Assembly (NCBI RefSeq): GCF_036763085.1
Contig: NZ_JBAIYU010000021.1
Location: forward strand, 1 to 64,000
Length of the DNA: 64,000 nt
Direction of reading: 5' to 3'
Source of the DNA: JBAIYU01 sp036763085
Lineage (GTDB): Bacteria; Bacillota; Negativicutes; DSM-1736; Dendrosporobacteraceae
A program made the position numbers and the translations under genes. Every line of letters starts with the position of its first letter. The stretch's first letter is position 1. Below, in pieces: positions 16,131 to 24,856 of this stretch. The notes beneath the pieces are model-generated. The model worked only from the letters and a program-made list of their open reading frames with translations. It was not told where the DNA came from and ran no database searches.

Positions 16131-18029
16131 TTATTTACGAGAGATGTATACAATTTTAGGTCCAGGACCGTCATCTGCACCAGTCATAGCATTAGTAGGA
16201 GGAGGTGTGTCCTCACTTTGCTGTTTAGGCTGAATCTGACCATCTTTCATTAATTGCTCTAATTCTTCAGCTTCAAGGGTTTCTCTCTCGATCAGCGTAT
16301 TTGCAATAAGGTGTAATTTTTCAATGTTATCCTTAAGCATATTTCGGCACTCGCTATAAGCATCCTCGATAAGACGTCTAACCTCTTTATCAATAGCGTA
16401 TGCCACTTCTTCGCTATAGTTACGGTCACGCGAAATATCCCGCCCTAAGAATACTTGCTGATCTTGACGTCTGCCAAAGGTGATTGGTCCTAATGCTTCA
16501 CTCATACCATATTCGGTAATCATTTTACGCACTAGATCTGTCGCTCTTTCCAGGTCATTCTGTGCCCCTGTACTAATTTCAGCTAAAACAACTTCTTCGG
16601 CTACTCTTCCGCCTAAAAGCGTTTTAAGCTGATCTAAAAGCTCTGATCTAGTAGCATAGTAGCGATCCTCTTTAGGCAGCATTAGGGTATAGCCGCCTGC
16701 TCGACCGCGTGGAATGATCGATACCTTATGTACAGGATCAGTATGAGGCAGAAGCATACCTACAAGTGTATGACCTGCTTCATGGTAGGCAGTAAGTCTT
16801 TTTTCTCTATTGCTGATAACTTTACTTTTACGTTCTGGCCCAGCCACTACTCGTTCAATCGATTCTTCCAATTCTGGCATCTCAATACGCTTTTTATTGC
16901 GACGAGCAGCTAGTAGGGCTGCTTCATTCACGAGATTGCTCAAATCGGCACCAGTGAAACCAGGTGTACGGCGAGCTAGAACCTCAAGATTAGCTTCCTT
17001 ATCAACTGGCTTACCACGAGTATGTACTTTAAGTATTTCGGCACGTCCCCTAACATCCGGTTTATCCACCACAATCTGTCTGTCAAAACGTCCTGGGCGA
17101 AGCAACGCTGGATCAAGGATATCTGGACGGTTAGTAGCCGCGATGATAATAATACCTTCATTAGCTGCGAATCCATCCATCTCAACCAATAGCTGATTTA
17201 GAGTCTGCTCACGTTCATCATGACCGCCGCCAAGACCAGCTCCACGTTGACGACCGACAGCATCAATCTCATCTATAAACACGATACAAGGTGCATTTTT
17301 CTTTGCTTGTTCAAATAAATCACGTACTCTGGAGGCACCAACACCGACAAACATTTCCACGAAATCAGAACCGCTTATGCTAAAAAATGGAACTCCAGCT
17401 TCGCCAGCAACAGCTTTCGCTAATAATGTCTTACCAGTACCAGGAGGACCAAATAACAATACTCCTTTTGGTATACGAGCGCCGAGGTCATTAAACTTTT
17501 TCGGCTGTTTTAAAAACTCAACTACTTCTTGAAGCTCTTGTTTAGCTTCATCAGCGCCTGCTACGTCGGAAAAAGTAATCTTGATTTTATCTTCGCTGTG
17601 CAGTTTTGCACGGCTCTTGCCAAAAGACATTACGCGATTTCCGCCGCCTTGCGTTTGCTGCATGATAAAGAACCATACTCCAATTAACAGCAATATTGGC
17701 AAGATTGATGAGAAAATTGTAGTCCACCAAGGCGGTTGAGGTGGTTGCTCAGCTTTAATATCAACATTTTTTTCGCGCAGTGTGTTGATGAGAGTGGGGT
17801 CATTTGGTGCAATAGTAGTGAATTCAGTTCCATCTTTGAGTTTACCTCGAATGGAATTCTCAACTATAGTTACACGCTCCACCTTCTGTTCTTCCATTTG
17901 GTGCAAAAACTGCGTATACGTTATTTCTTGCTTGTTAGTTGTACGCGTCGAATAGTAGTCAATAATGGATATGGCTATTATTATAATGAGCAGATAGAAA
18001 CTTACATTACGGAAAAATTTGTTCAACAA
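16131..18029 (-). CDS. ftsH: ATP-dependent membrane zinc metalloprotease FtsH
   Basis: Degrades misassembled membrane proteins and short-lived regulators. The 632-residue protein has membrane helices at about 10-25 and 107-125 around an external loop. The AAA module has Walker A GPPGTGKT (194-201), Walker B IVFIDEIDAVG and the arginine-finger region LLRPGRFDRQI. The zinc site HEAGH is near residue 420. The C-terminal tail is proline- and glutamine-rich. The start is TTG with GAGGAGGG upstream. The order tilS-hpt-ftsH is the classical Firmicute arrangement. Confidence 0.97.
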   Translation of the reverse strand: MLNKFFRNVSFYLLIIIIAISIIDYYSTRTTNKQEITYTQFLHQMEEQKVERVTIVENSIRGKLKDGTEFTTIAPNDPTLINTLREKNVDIKAEQPPQPPWWTTIFSSILPILLLIGVWFFIMQQTQGGGNRVMSFGKSRAKLHSEDKIKITFSDVAGADEAKQELQEVVEFLKQPKKFNDLGARIPKGVLLFGPPGTGKTLLAKAVAGEAGVPFFSISGSDFVEMFVGVGASRVRDLFEQAKKNAPCIVFIDEIDAVGRQRGAGLGGGHDEREQTLNQLLVEMDGFAANEGIIIIAATNRPDILDPALLRPGRFDRQIVVDKPDVRGRAEILKVHTRGKPVDKEANLEVLARRTPGFTGADLSNLVNEAALLAARRNKKRIEMPELEESIERVVAGPERKSKVISNREKRLTAYHEAGHTLVGMLLPHTDPVHKVSIIPRGRAGGYTLMLPKEDRYYATRSELLDQLKTLLGGRVAEEVVLAEISTGAQNDLERATDLVRKMITEYGMSEALGPITFGRRQDQQVFLGRDISRDRNYSEEVAYAIDKEVRRLIEDAYSECRNMLKDNIEKLHLIANTLIERETLEAEELEQLMKDGQIQPKQQSEDTPPPTNAMTGADDGPGPKIVYISRK

Positions 18030-18133
18030 GTCGCCCTCCTCTCACTGGATCACAAACCGGAAATGATCTCCATAGATGAATATTATACCACTAAATAAAA
18101 ATTTTAACAATCAAGGTTACTAACTAAATACTA

Positions 18134-18670
18134 TTATTTATATACTTCTGGCTTTAGAATGCCTATAAAGGGCAAGTTACGATACTTTTCCGCATAGTCA
18201 AGGCCATATCCTACTACAAAATAGTCTGGTACTGTAAACCCATTATAATCAATTTGCACCTCTGCTTTGCGTCTTTCTGGTTTATTGAGCAGTGTACAAA
18301 GTTTGATACTTGCAGGTTTTCGTGATTTAAGGTTTTCTAAAAGGTAGGTAAGTGTCAGACCTGAGTCAATTATATCTTCAACAATCAGTATATGCTTGCC
18401 TTCGATATCCTCGTCTAAATCCTTTAGTATACGAACAACGCCGCTCGAGCTTGTTCCTGCACCGTAACTCGAAACCGCCATAAAGTCAATTGCAACAGGG
18501 ACCTTAATAGCTCTTGTCAAATCAGCCATGAAAATTACTGCACCACGCAGTACTCCTATTGCAAGTATTTCTTTACCAGCATAGTCTGCCGAAATCTGCT
18601 CTCCCAGTTCCTTAATTCGCTCCTGCAATTTGTCGGTGCTAATCAAAACGCTTTCAACATCATTAATCAT
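18134..18670 (-). CDS. hpt: Hypoxanthine phosphoribosyltransferase
   Basis: Purine salvage enzyme converting hypoxanthine or guanine with PRPP to IMP or GMP. The 178-residue protein has the PRPP loop ILIVEDIIDSGLTL and the flexible loop region SSYGAGTSSSGVV. The ATG has AGGAGG upstream and overlaps the end of tilS by 8 bp, so the two are cotranscribed, as in Bacillus. Confidence 0.97.
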   Translation of the reverse strand: MINDVESVLISTDKLQERIKELGEQISADYAGKEILAIGVLRGAVIFMADLTRAIKVPVAIDFMAVSSYGAGTSSSGVVRILKDLDEDIEGKHILIVEDIIDSGLTLTYLLENLKSRKPASIKLCTLLNKPERRKAEVQIDYNGFTVPDYFVVGYGLDYAEKYRNLPFIGILKPEVYK

Positions 18671-20057
18671 TCTTGTTCCTCCTGGTGTTAAGTGTTAGCT
18701 GCAAAAACTGCTGAGTGTTTACTGTAGTTTTCCCCTGCTCAGCTTGTCGATAACCCCCTACCCATAAAATACCTTTATTATCATAAACTATCGGCGTTAT
18801 ATCCCTTTTTTCACGTGGGATTTTTTCATCAATGAAAAAATCCTTCAGTTTTTTGCTGCCCTTCATCCCGACCGGCTGAAAACGGTCACCTTCCACTCTA
18901 GTTCTTATATAGATTGGCGGTGATAACTGCTGCAAATCAAATACTGCCGTATTGCTATGTTTTTTTAAGGGCGGGGTATCCAAAACCTCAGCCTCAATTG
19001 CTATGTTTAGTTCAGGAATATTAGTCACGCCTGGAATGTCAAGTTTTATCGGTTTTATGTTTGTCTGGTTTTCCAAAGGTTTAACGCCGCGAAGCTCTAC
19101 CTCATCATAACCGACTTGCACTACCTGCTGTCCTGGTAGTTCCAAAACGCTTCCAACTTGACCTTCTATGACCTTTTCTATAAATTTTTCCACATGGTAA
19201 AAGGTTATTCCTCTAGTGTTTCCACGTTTTTTTTCAATTACCATTCGTAAAAGCGCGCGCTGCTGTGCCAAATGCAGACAAGAGAATTGTTTTCTATTTA
19301 TTAAAACCTTATCTTTATCTTCTTTTATTACTTCCGACCATAGATTTAAGACAGTTTCACGGATAAACTCATGATCAGTTCCCACTATTTCTGCCGTTCG
19401 CCATAATGCTTCTCTTATGGAAGAATTATAATTCTGTTCAAGCTCTGGCAGCAGCTTTAACCTAACCTTGTTACGAAGATAATCAGTTTTAAAATTAGAA
19501 CTGTCTATCCTTGGATTTAGTTGATGCACTAAACAATAATCATCTATGTATTTGCGGTCAACCCCCATTAACGGTCGGATCACGCAGGATTTTGCTGTTT
19601 TAATACCACCTAAACCGGTACCTCCGGCTCCTCTAAGCAGATTTATCAGTACAGTCTCGGCTTGATCATCACGCTGATGACCAATGGCAATTTTGTCTGC
19701 ATTTATATCCTGTGCAACCTGATACAAATAATTGTAGCGCAATTCTCTTGCGGCATCTTGAGGAGATCGCTTGCTTATAGCTATAAATTGGGGTACGTCA
19801 ATTGCCGTTCGATAGCAATCTACGCCCAACTTATGACACAATGCTTGGACAAAGTCAGCATCCTCTCTAGATTCCTTTCCGCGAAACATATGATCTACGT
19901 GAGCAACAGCTACACTAATATTATATTCTGAACGCAACATCCATAGGCTATGCACTAAAACTACCGAATCGGGGCCACCTGAACATGCTGCTAAGATTTT
20001 TTCGCCTTTGTTAAGCAGCTTATTCTTATCGATCCAGTCTTTAATTTTTTCCAACAT
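18663..20057 (-). CDS. tilS: tRNA(Ile)-lysidine synthase
   Basis: Modifies the wobble cytidine of tRNA-Ile(CAU) to lysidine so that it reads AUA. The length of 464 residues is typical. The N-terminal PP-loop ATPase domain begins with ACSGGPDSVVL (about residues 24-34) and contains HVDHMFRGKESREDADF and GHQRDDQAETVL. The C-terminal TilS domain (about 385-455) contains EGDRFQPVGMKGSKKLKDFF. It overlaps the upstream yjjB-like gene by 17 bp and hpt by 8 bp. Confidence 0.97.
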   Translation of the reverse strand: MLEKIKDWIDKNKLLNKGEKILAACSGGPDSVVLVHSLWMLRSEYNISVAVAHVDHMFRGKESREDADFVQALCHKLGVDCYRTAIDVPQFIAISKRSPQDAARELRYNYLYQVAQDINADKIAIGHQRDDQAETVLINLLRGAGGTGLGGIKTAKSCVIRPLMGVDRKYIDDYCLVHQLNPRIDSSNFKTDYLRNKVRLKLLPELEQNYNSSIREALWRTAEIVGTDHEFIRETVLNLWSEVIKEDKDKVLINRKQFSCLHLAQQRALLRMVIEKKRGNTRGITFYHVEKFIEKVIEGQVGSVLELPGQQVVQVGYDEVELRGVKPLENQTNIKPIKLDIPGVTNIPELNIAIEAEVLDTPPLKKHSNTAVFDLQQLSPPIYIRTRVEGDRFQPVGMKGSKKLKDFFIDEKIPREKRDITPIVYDNKGILWVGGYRQAEQGKTTVNTQQFLQLTLNTRRNKND

Positions 20058-20505
20058 TATGCAATTTACTCTCCGTGATATAGTTTATAAATAACCTGTA
20101 TATTGTAGAACTTATAAAAATACCAAAAGCGATCGCGCCTGCTGTCAAAACAGTACGCATAAACATAGATACACCCTCAACATATCGTCCCTCAACCATA
20201 TATAGCATAGTTGTATATGCTTCACCGCCCGGAACTAAGGGAATAAACCCCGGAATAATAAAAATAGCTGCAGGCTTCTTTAGATATCGAGCCAAGGTTT
20301 CAGCAGCTAAACCGACTATTACACTGCCAAAAAAATTTGCCATTATCAATCCGCCGCCATACTCCTTAGTTAGCGCTGTTATTCCCCAGGCAGCCATACC
20401 AACTATACTTGCATATACTAGCAAACTTCTTGGTATACGATATAAAATTCCAATAGAGGCTGATATAAGAAACACGGCCGCAAATTTAAGAACCACTATC
20501 ATCAC
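20041..20505 (-). CDS. Threonine/serine exporter-family protein, small subunit (YjjB/ThrE C-terminal type)
   Basis: A 154-residue membrane protein with four hydrophobic helices. It matches the ThrE_2 (DUF3815) half of threonine/serine exporters. The conserved part is FIIPGFIPLVPGGEAYTTMLYMVEG near the middle. It follows the 256-residue partner by about 20 bp and overlaps tilS, so the pair is inserted into the spoIIE-tilS unit. The substrate is inferred from ThrE and YjjPB; a dicarboxylate role has also been reported for YjjPB. Confidence 0.85.
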   Translation of the reverse strand: MMIVVLKFAAVFLISASIGILYRIPRSLLVYASIVGMAAWGITALTKEYGGGLIMANFFGSVIVGLAAETLARYLKKPAAIFIIPGFIPLVPGGEAYTTMLYMVEGRYVEGVSMFMRTVLTAGAIAFGIFISSTIYRLFINYITESKLHNVGKN

Positions 20506-20525
20506 TCTACTTTCTTATCAGGATT

Positions 20526-21287
20526 TTACCAAGAATGAGTTGCCAATACTATCACAACACCCATTGCTACAGCAACCGATGTTAGGGCTGCTTCAAGCCC
20601 TCTTGATAAGCCACTGAGCAAATCACCTGCAATGACATCACGAATAGCGTTCGTAATCGCAACCCCTGGAACAAGTGGCATAATACCGCCGATTATTACA
20701 GCATCACGACCTATTGCCGGCAGCATATCATGTAAAATAACGCCGACTAGTGCTGCTACCATTCCTCCTAAAAATTCAAAAGTAAACTGCACCCCGTGCA
20801 GACGTGATACGATGTGCGCTAGATACCGTACTGATGCCGCAGCGGCAAATGCACCTAAGGTTTCATAAACGCCGGCATTTTGCAGAACAGCCGTACCCCC
20901 GCCGACAAAGCCGGCAGCGATCATTGATGGAGCTAATGAAAATCCCGTTCTTTCGCGCGCAATATGTTTTAGAATTCCATAAGCATCTTTGCGATCAATT
21001 CGCCTATCAACAAGCCTACGCGACAACTCATTTACCTTTGCAATTCGGTCAAGGTTAATTGTCCTGTTTTTAACTCGGCGCATTGTAGTTATTGATCGAC
21101 CACTGTCGTCATTTACAGTTAAAAATACGCCTGTCGGGATTACAAAACTCTCAACCTTAGCGGCCCCGCACGCCTTAGCAACATGAGCCATTGTTTCTTC
21201 GACACGATAAGTTTCTGCCCCATTTTTTAAGAGAACTTCCCCTGACAGTATAGCCAACTCCATGATTTCTTCCAGGAGGATTTTCAC
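20526..21287 (-). CDS. Threonine/serine exporter-family protein, large subunit (YjjP/DUF1212 type)
   Basis: Membrane partner of the 20041 gene. The N-terminal cytoplasmic region has the family signature LKNGAETYRVEETM and TGVFLTV. Five or so hydrophobic helices follow, with PLVPGVAITNAIRDVI near residue 210, the counterpart of the pore motif in the small subunit. A GTG at 21285-21287 gives the typical N-terminus. An ATG 9 bases further upstream abuts the GAGGTGG site and is less likely. Both subunits together form one exporter. Confidence 0.85.
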   Translation of the reverse strand: MKILLEEIMELAILSGEVLLKNGAETYRVEETMAHVAKACGAAKVESFVIPTGVFLTVNDDSGRSITTMRRVKNRTINLDRIAKVNELSRRLVDRRIDRKDAYGILKHIARERTGFSLAPSMIAAGFVGGGTAVLQNAGVYETLGAFAAAASVRYLAHIVSRLHGVQFTFEFLGGMVAALVGVILHDMLPAIGRDAVIIGGIMPLVPGVAITNAIRDVIAGDLLSGLSRGLEAALTSVAVAMGVVIVLATHSW

Positions 21288-21494
21288 AATAATCATCCAC
21301 CTCTAAAGTCCCGAATTATAAAAATATAATTCTGCTATCCTGATAAATATACCTTTCTTTATATTACCAATTAAGGATAAGATAGCCTTTAAACTTTTTA
21401 TTTATACCATACTTACTCCTAATAAGGCAACCAATTAATCTAATTCTTAAGCATCCTTTTGTTAAAAAGCAAAAATAAAGAAGCATTCTTCTAC

Positions 21495-21532
21495 ACATAA
21501 AAATGCCTGGCTGAATTCAAGCCAAGCATTTT
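21495..21532 (-). terminator. Rho-independent terminator after spoIIE
   Basis: The imperfect stem AAATGCTTGGCT/AGCCAGGCATTT (21501-21532, minus strand) is followed by TTTTATG. The rest of the 250-bp gap to the exporter genes is AT-rich, and I recognise nothing in it. Confidence 0.75.
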
Positions 21533-21538
21533 AGAAAG

Positions 21539-23986
21539 CTATACTAAACTAGGCTGATCGCCAATTTTTGCAACAAGGACTGTCATATCGTCCCGCACGT
21601 AGCCACCAGACATTTTTACTGCTTCTTGTAATATACTGTCTGCCAACTCTTGCGGATTTGTGCTAGATGTTCTTCTTAAGAAATTAGCAACCCAGTTATC
21701 TTTTTCTGTGCGTTGTGGAATATCAGCAATACCGTCACTAACCATCACCATTATATCTCCACCTACGAGACTCGCTTTGACAACTTCTATTTCAATTTGA
21801 TTTATTATCCCCATTGGTAATGACGATGATTTTACTGTTGATACTTCTCTTACCCGCTTCACAAAACTTGGTGCCGAACCAATCTTGAGAAACTCTACTT
21901 CTCCTGAATATGTATCTACTATCGCCATATCAACCGTTGCAAAACTTTCTTCGGGAGTCCTCAAAAGCAGCATTGAGTTTACTGTCTTTACAGCTACATC
22001 TACATCAAAACCGACTGATAATAATTTCCCTAAAAAGCTGACAGCCATTGTGCTCTCCTTAGCGGCATGACTTCCGCACCCCATCCCGTCACTAAGCATC
22101 AAAACCATTTTACCTTTATTTAATGGCATGACAGAACATGTATCGCCACAAACCCCCTGAGCCTCCTTAGCTGCACTGGCTATTCCGGTTTCAACATTAA
22201 ATCTTTTCGTAACCTGCATACTGAGCTTGCATTTCTGATTCTTGTTACCGCACTCAGCATGTAATGTCATTTTCTCACGCATTACTCCTGCTGCAAGCGG
22301 CAAAACTGTATTAACACATTCTCTCATACCACTGCAAGGCTGTTTTCGAGCTTCAATTGTTCCAGACCCCTTAGCTCCTATTACCCGGACATTCTCTAGA
22401 CAGCAGTCGATAAGCGACGCTCGTTCTTTTAATACTGCCGCTAATTCCCGATCTGACCTAGGAACTTTAATAACTTCTTGGGCAAGATTATTTATAATTG
22501 AACCAGCTGCTTTCATCTGCTCTGTTACCAACTGACGATGATCTGCAATTCTCTTTTGCCAAAACGATACAGTTTGATTTTTTTCTATTACGAGGTTAAA
22601 TACTTCAATCAACTCTCTACGACGCAAGCAGCCTTCTTTTAACGACTCTGGTATGTTATTTACGCTTAGATTATTACTTTCGGCCTGCCCCAGCATTTCC
22701 AGCATAGACTGATAAGTGCGGTAGAAATCCTGCTCCCAGCATTTTGACCTCATTTCGCATTTTTCACATACTTGTTCACCCACAGCAGTAAGAACCCTAG
22801 CTAACTCTTCGTCTCGTATTTTTTCTTTAGTATCAGCAGCAATTGTTCCAAAAGCACCTGCCAAATCGTTAAACATTTCCGCTATATTACTCATTTTAGC
22901 AGCCGCGTCATTAACTTGCGGTATAACTGCAACTGTATCTACTTCTGCTGGGTTCAAGTTTTCCCTAAGTATACTTATTTTTCTTGCTGGGACAGCCATA
23001 AACAGCATACAAGCAATTATAGTTTCAGACAAAGCATTAATTAATTCTGTTACCTGATTGAAGCATAAGTTAATGATAATACTTCCTAAAATAAATCCAG
23101 CAATCACAACGTATTTACCTAAAGAACGAAATGCCCCGCCCATTGCCCCCGCCACAGCATATAGCGATATAGCTAATGGTACATTGCCATCGGTAAGCCC
23201 AATTACAAATCCTACAGCAACCCCTACTGCTGCCCCTAACCCGGCCCCACCCACGAGTGCTAACAGCAGGACTAATAAGCTTCCGCTTATGCTGCGCAGG
23301 CTATACTCAAACAGGCTCAAATTGCCAATTCCAGCTATAGCTATCGCTAAAATTGCTATCATGCATACCAAGCTTTCATCAGTTGACCTCTGACTAGCCG
23401 CTGCGGTACGTGTTCCGCTTAATAGCAGCGGAACTCCATACATAAAAATATATGCTGAAACCATACATATTGCTGCATTAAATAGAACGGCAACACTATT
23501 ATAAAGCGTCCCTTGCTCTATGAAGCTCAATATCAATCCACCTGCTGTCACAGTACAAAACATCAGCAGAGGTACTGCCATAAGTTTTCGATTAAGCATA
23601 TTAAGTTTATCCTGCCAGCGAAAAAACAGTACAGTACTTAATAAGTACACCCACGCCTCACTATAATTACCTGTACTTATTACACCAACAATCGACCATA
23701 CTGCAACTCCCGGAGCATATCCTTTGCCAGCTTGAGCCGCTGCCGCAAAAAATGCGATACCAAATGGCGAAACTTCGCCAAGGATAGTAAGACGGCTTAG
23801 CATAAAAGCTAACATATTTAAAATTAGATTATCGCGGTGTATTAACGGTAGTATTAAATCACGCAACTTTAAAAAGATATTACCTAACGCTAATTTGCGC
23901 CGCCGAGGTTTTTGAGATACCACCGGAGGAGTTTTGGGAATATGGAGCGCTTGTTCAGGCAAAGTGACAACTGTTACTTTTGGCAT
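21539..23986 (-). CDS. spoIIE: Stage II sporulation protein E (PP2C-type serine phosphatase)
   Basis: Dephosphorylates the anti-anti-sigma factor SpoIIAA to activate sigma-F in the forespore, and takes part in polar division. The protein has 815 residues. The N-terminal third contains about ten membrane helices (about 55-330). A central region carries a Cys cluster (CEKCEMRSKCW at about 405-415). The C-terminal PP2C domain (about 590-810) has LSDGMGCGSHAAKES and VSDGIADIP with metal-binding Asp residues. The ATG at 23984-23986 is preferred, with AGAGGTG 7 bases upstream. A Spo0A-box-like TGTCGAA lies at 24180. Confidence 0.96.
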   Translation of the reverse strand: MPKVTVVTLPEQALHIPKTPPVVSQKPRRRKLALGNIFLKLRDLILPLIHRDNLILNMLAFMLSRLTILGEVSPFGIAFFAAAAQAGKGYAPGVAVWSIVGVISTGNYSEAWVYLLSTVLFFRWQDKLNMLNRKLMAVPLLMFCTVTAGGLILSFIEQGTLYNSVAVLFNAAICMVSAYIFMYGVPLLLSGTRTAAASQRSTDESLVCMIAILAIAIAGIGNLSLFEYSLRSISGSLLVLLLALVGGAGLGAAVGVAVGFVIGLTDGNVPLAISLYAVAGAMGGAFRSLGKYVVIAGFILGSIIINLCFNQVTELINALSETIIACMLFMAVPARKISILRENLNPAEVDTVAVIPQVNDAAAKMSNIAEMFNDLAGAFGTIAADTKEKIRDEELARVLTAVGEQVCEKCEMRSKCWEQDFYRTYQSMLEMLGQAESNNLSVNNIPESLKEGCLRRRELIEVFNLVIEKNQTVSFWQKRIADHRQLVTEQMKAAGSIINNLAQEVIKVPRSDRELAAVLKERASLIDCCLENVRVIGAKGSGTIEARKQPCSGMRECVNTVLPLAAGVMREKMTLHAECGNKNQKCKLSMQVTKRFNVETGIASAAKEAQGVCGDTCSVMPLNKGKMVLMLSDGMGCGSHAAKESTMAVSFLGKLLSVGFDVDVAVKTVNSMLLLRTPEESFATVDMAIVDTYSGEVEFLKIGSAPSFVKRVREVSTVKSSSLPMGIINQIEIEVVKASLVGGDIMVMVSDGIADIPQRTEKDNWVANFLRRTSSTNPQELADSILQEAVKMSGGYVRDDMTVLVAKIGDQPSLV

Positions 23987-24111
23987 ATCATTCACCTCTA
24001 GTTTTATCCTTAACGATCAATGTGTGTGTAAATAATTTTACATATAATGGCAATTGATATTTGTCTTAACAAGTCATTACTTTTATAAAAAATACTGACA
24101 AATATTTGCAG

Positions 24112-24163
24112 AGTAATGCAAGAAACACCAGACATTATAGTGTCTGGTGATCTTTGTATTACT
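24112..24163. repeat. Long hairpin between spoIIE and the cytochrome b gene
   Basis: A 52-bp inverted repeat. AGTAATGCAAG...CACCAGACA pairs with TGTCTGGTG...CTTTGTATTACT around a 6-base loop. It lies in the divergent promoter region. There is no convincing T run, so a regulatory or foldback role is more likely than termination. A Spo0A-box-like TGTCGAA follows at 24180-24186. Confidence 0.6.
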
Positions 24164-24244
24164 CTCTATACTTATAAATTGTCGAATATGCAGTTTAATT
24201 AAGTGATATTTGGGGGAATTTATTGCTATAAGGAGGCATATAAT

Positions 24245-24856
24245 ATGAAATTGCTTTTACAGCCACTTCCCATACGTATTTTTCACTGGGTTATGTTTTT
24301 TTGCGTTATGATACTACTAAGTACTGGGCTTTATATTAATAATCCATTTGACTTGTTTAGATTTCCTCTTCGTACCATCCGCGAAATACATTCCCTTTTT
24401 GGCCTTGTCCTAATAGCTAATTTCTTGGGTCAAATATACTATTATATATTCACAACAAAATGGAGCGAGGTACTCTTCTTACCGTGGGATATTGTAAACT
24501 TGCGCAGCTTTTTCCGCTACGTGCTTTTTATCACCGACGGTCATCCTAACTTTGGCCGCTACAATCCTGGCCAAAAAGCATTGTTTTCCGTTTGGTGGCT
24601 GGCCGTGCTTATAGCAGCTATTACGAGTATACCGCTGCTATTTCCCTCAGAAACTATATTTTTGCAGAGGATTTTAGGAGGTCTGCAGACAATTCGCATA
24701 CTCCATTATTTTGTTGCCGTTATCTTCGCAGCCTCAATTCCACTACATTTATATTTAGTGTTTACGGAGGACCCCGCAAAACTCCAAGCAATGTTTACCG
24801 GATATATCAACAAAGAAGCGAAGCCATCGGCTACTGAGGATAAGAAGCTGCTTTAG
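24245..24856 (+). CDS. Cytochrome b561-type membrane subunit, probably of the [NiFe] hydrogenase
   Basis: A di-haem cytochrome b that would pass electrons from the hydrogenase to menaquinone. The 203-residue protein has four hydrophobic helices with the expected His residues (IRIFHWVMFF at the N-terminus, IREIHSLFG, ILHYFVAVI and SIPLHLYLV). The ATG at 24245 has AAGGAGG 7 bases upstream; an earlier in-frame ATG has none. It is on the plus strand, convergent with the hydrogenase large-subunit gene, and overlaps its 3' end by 26 bp. In most systems this gene lies downstream in the same operon, so the layout is unusual. Confidence 0.85.
   Translation: MKLLLQPLPIRIFHWVMFFCVMILLSTGLYINNPFDLFRFPLRTIREIHSLFGLVLIANFLGQIYYYIFTTKWSEVLFLPWDIVNLRSFFRYVLFITDGHPNFGRYNPGQKALFSVWWLAVLIAAITSIPLLFPSETIFLQRILGGLQTIRILHYFVAVIFAASIPLHLYLVFTEDPAKLQAMFTGYINKEAKPSATEDKKLL

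Noticed and set aside
16728..17196. Plus-strand frames opposite ftsH
   Set aside because: They are shadows of the AAA and protease coding region.
24126..24149. Hairpin CACCAGACA/TGTCTGGTG as a terminator
   Set aside because: No upstream gene ends here on either strand and no T run follows, so termination is not supported.
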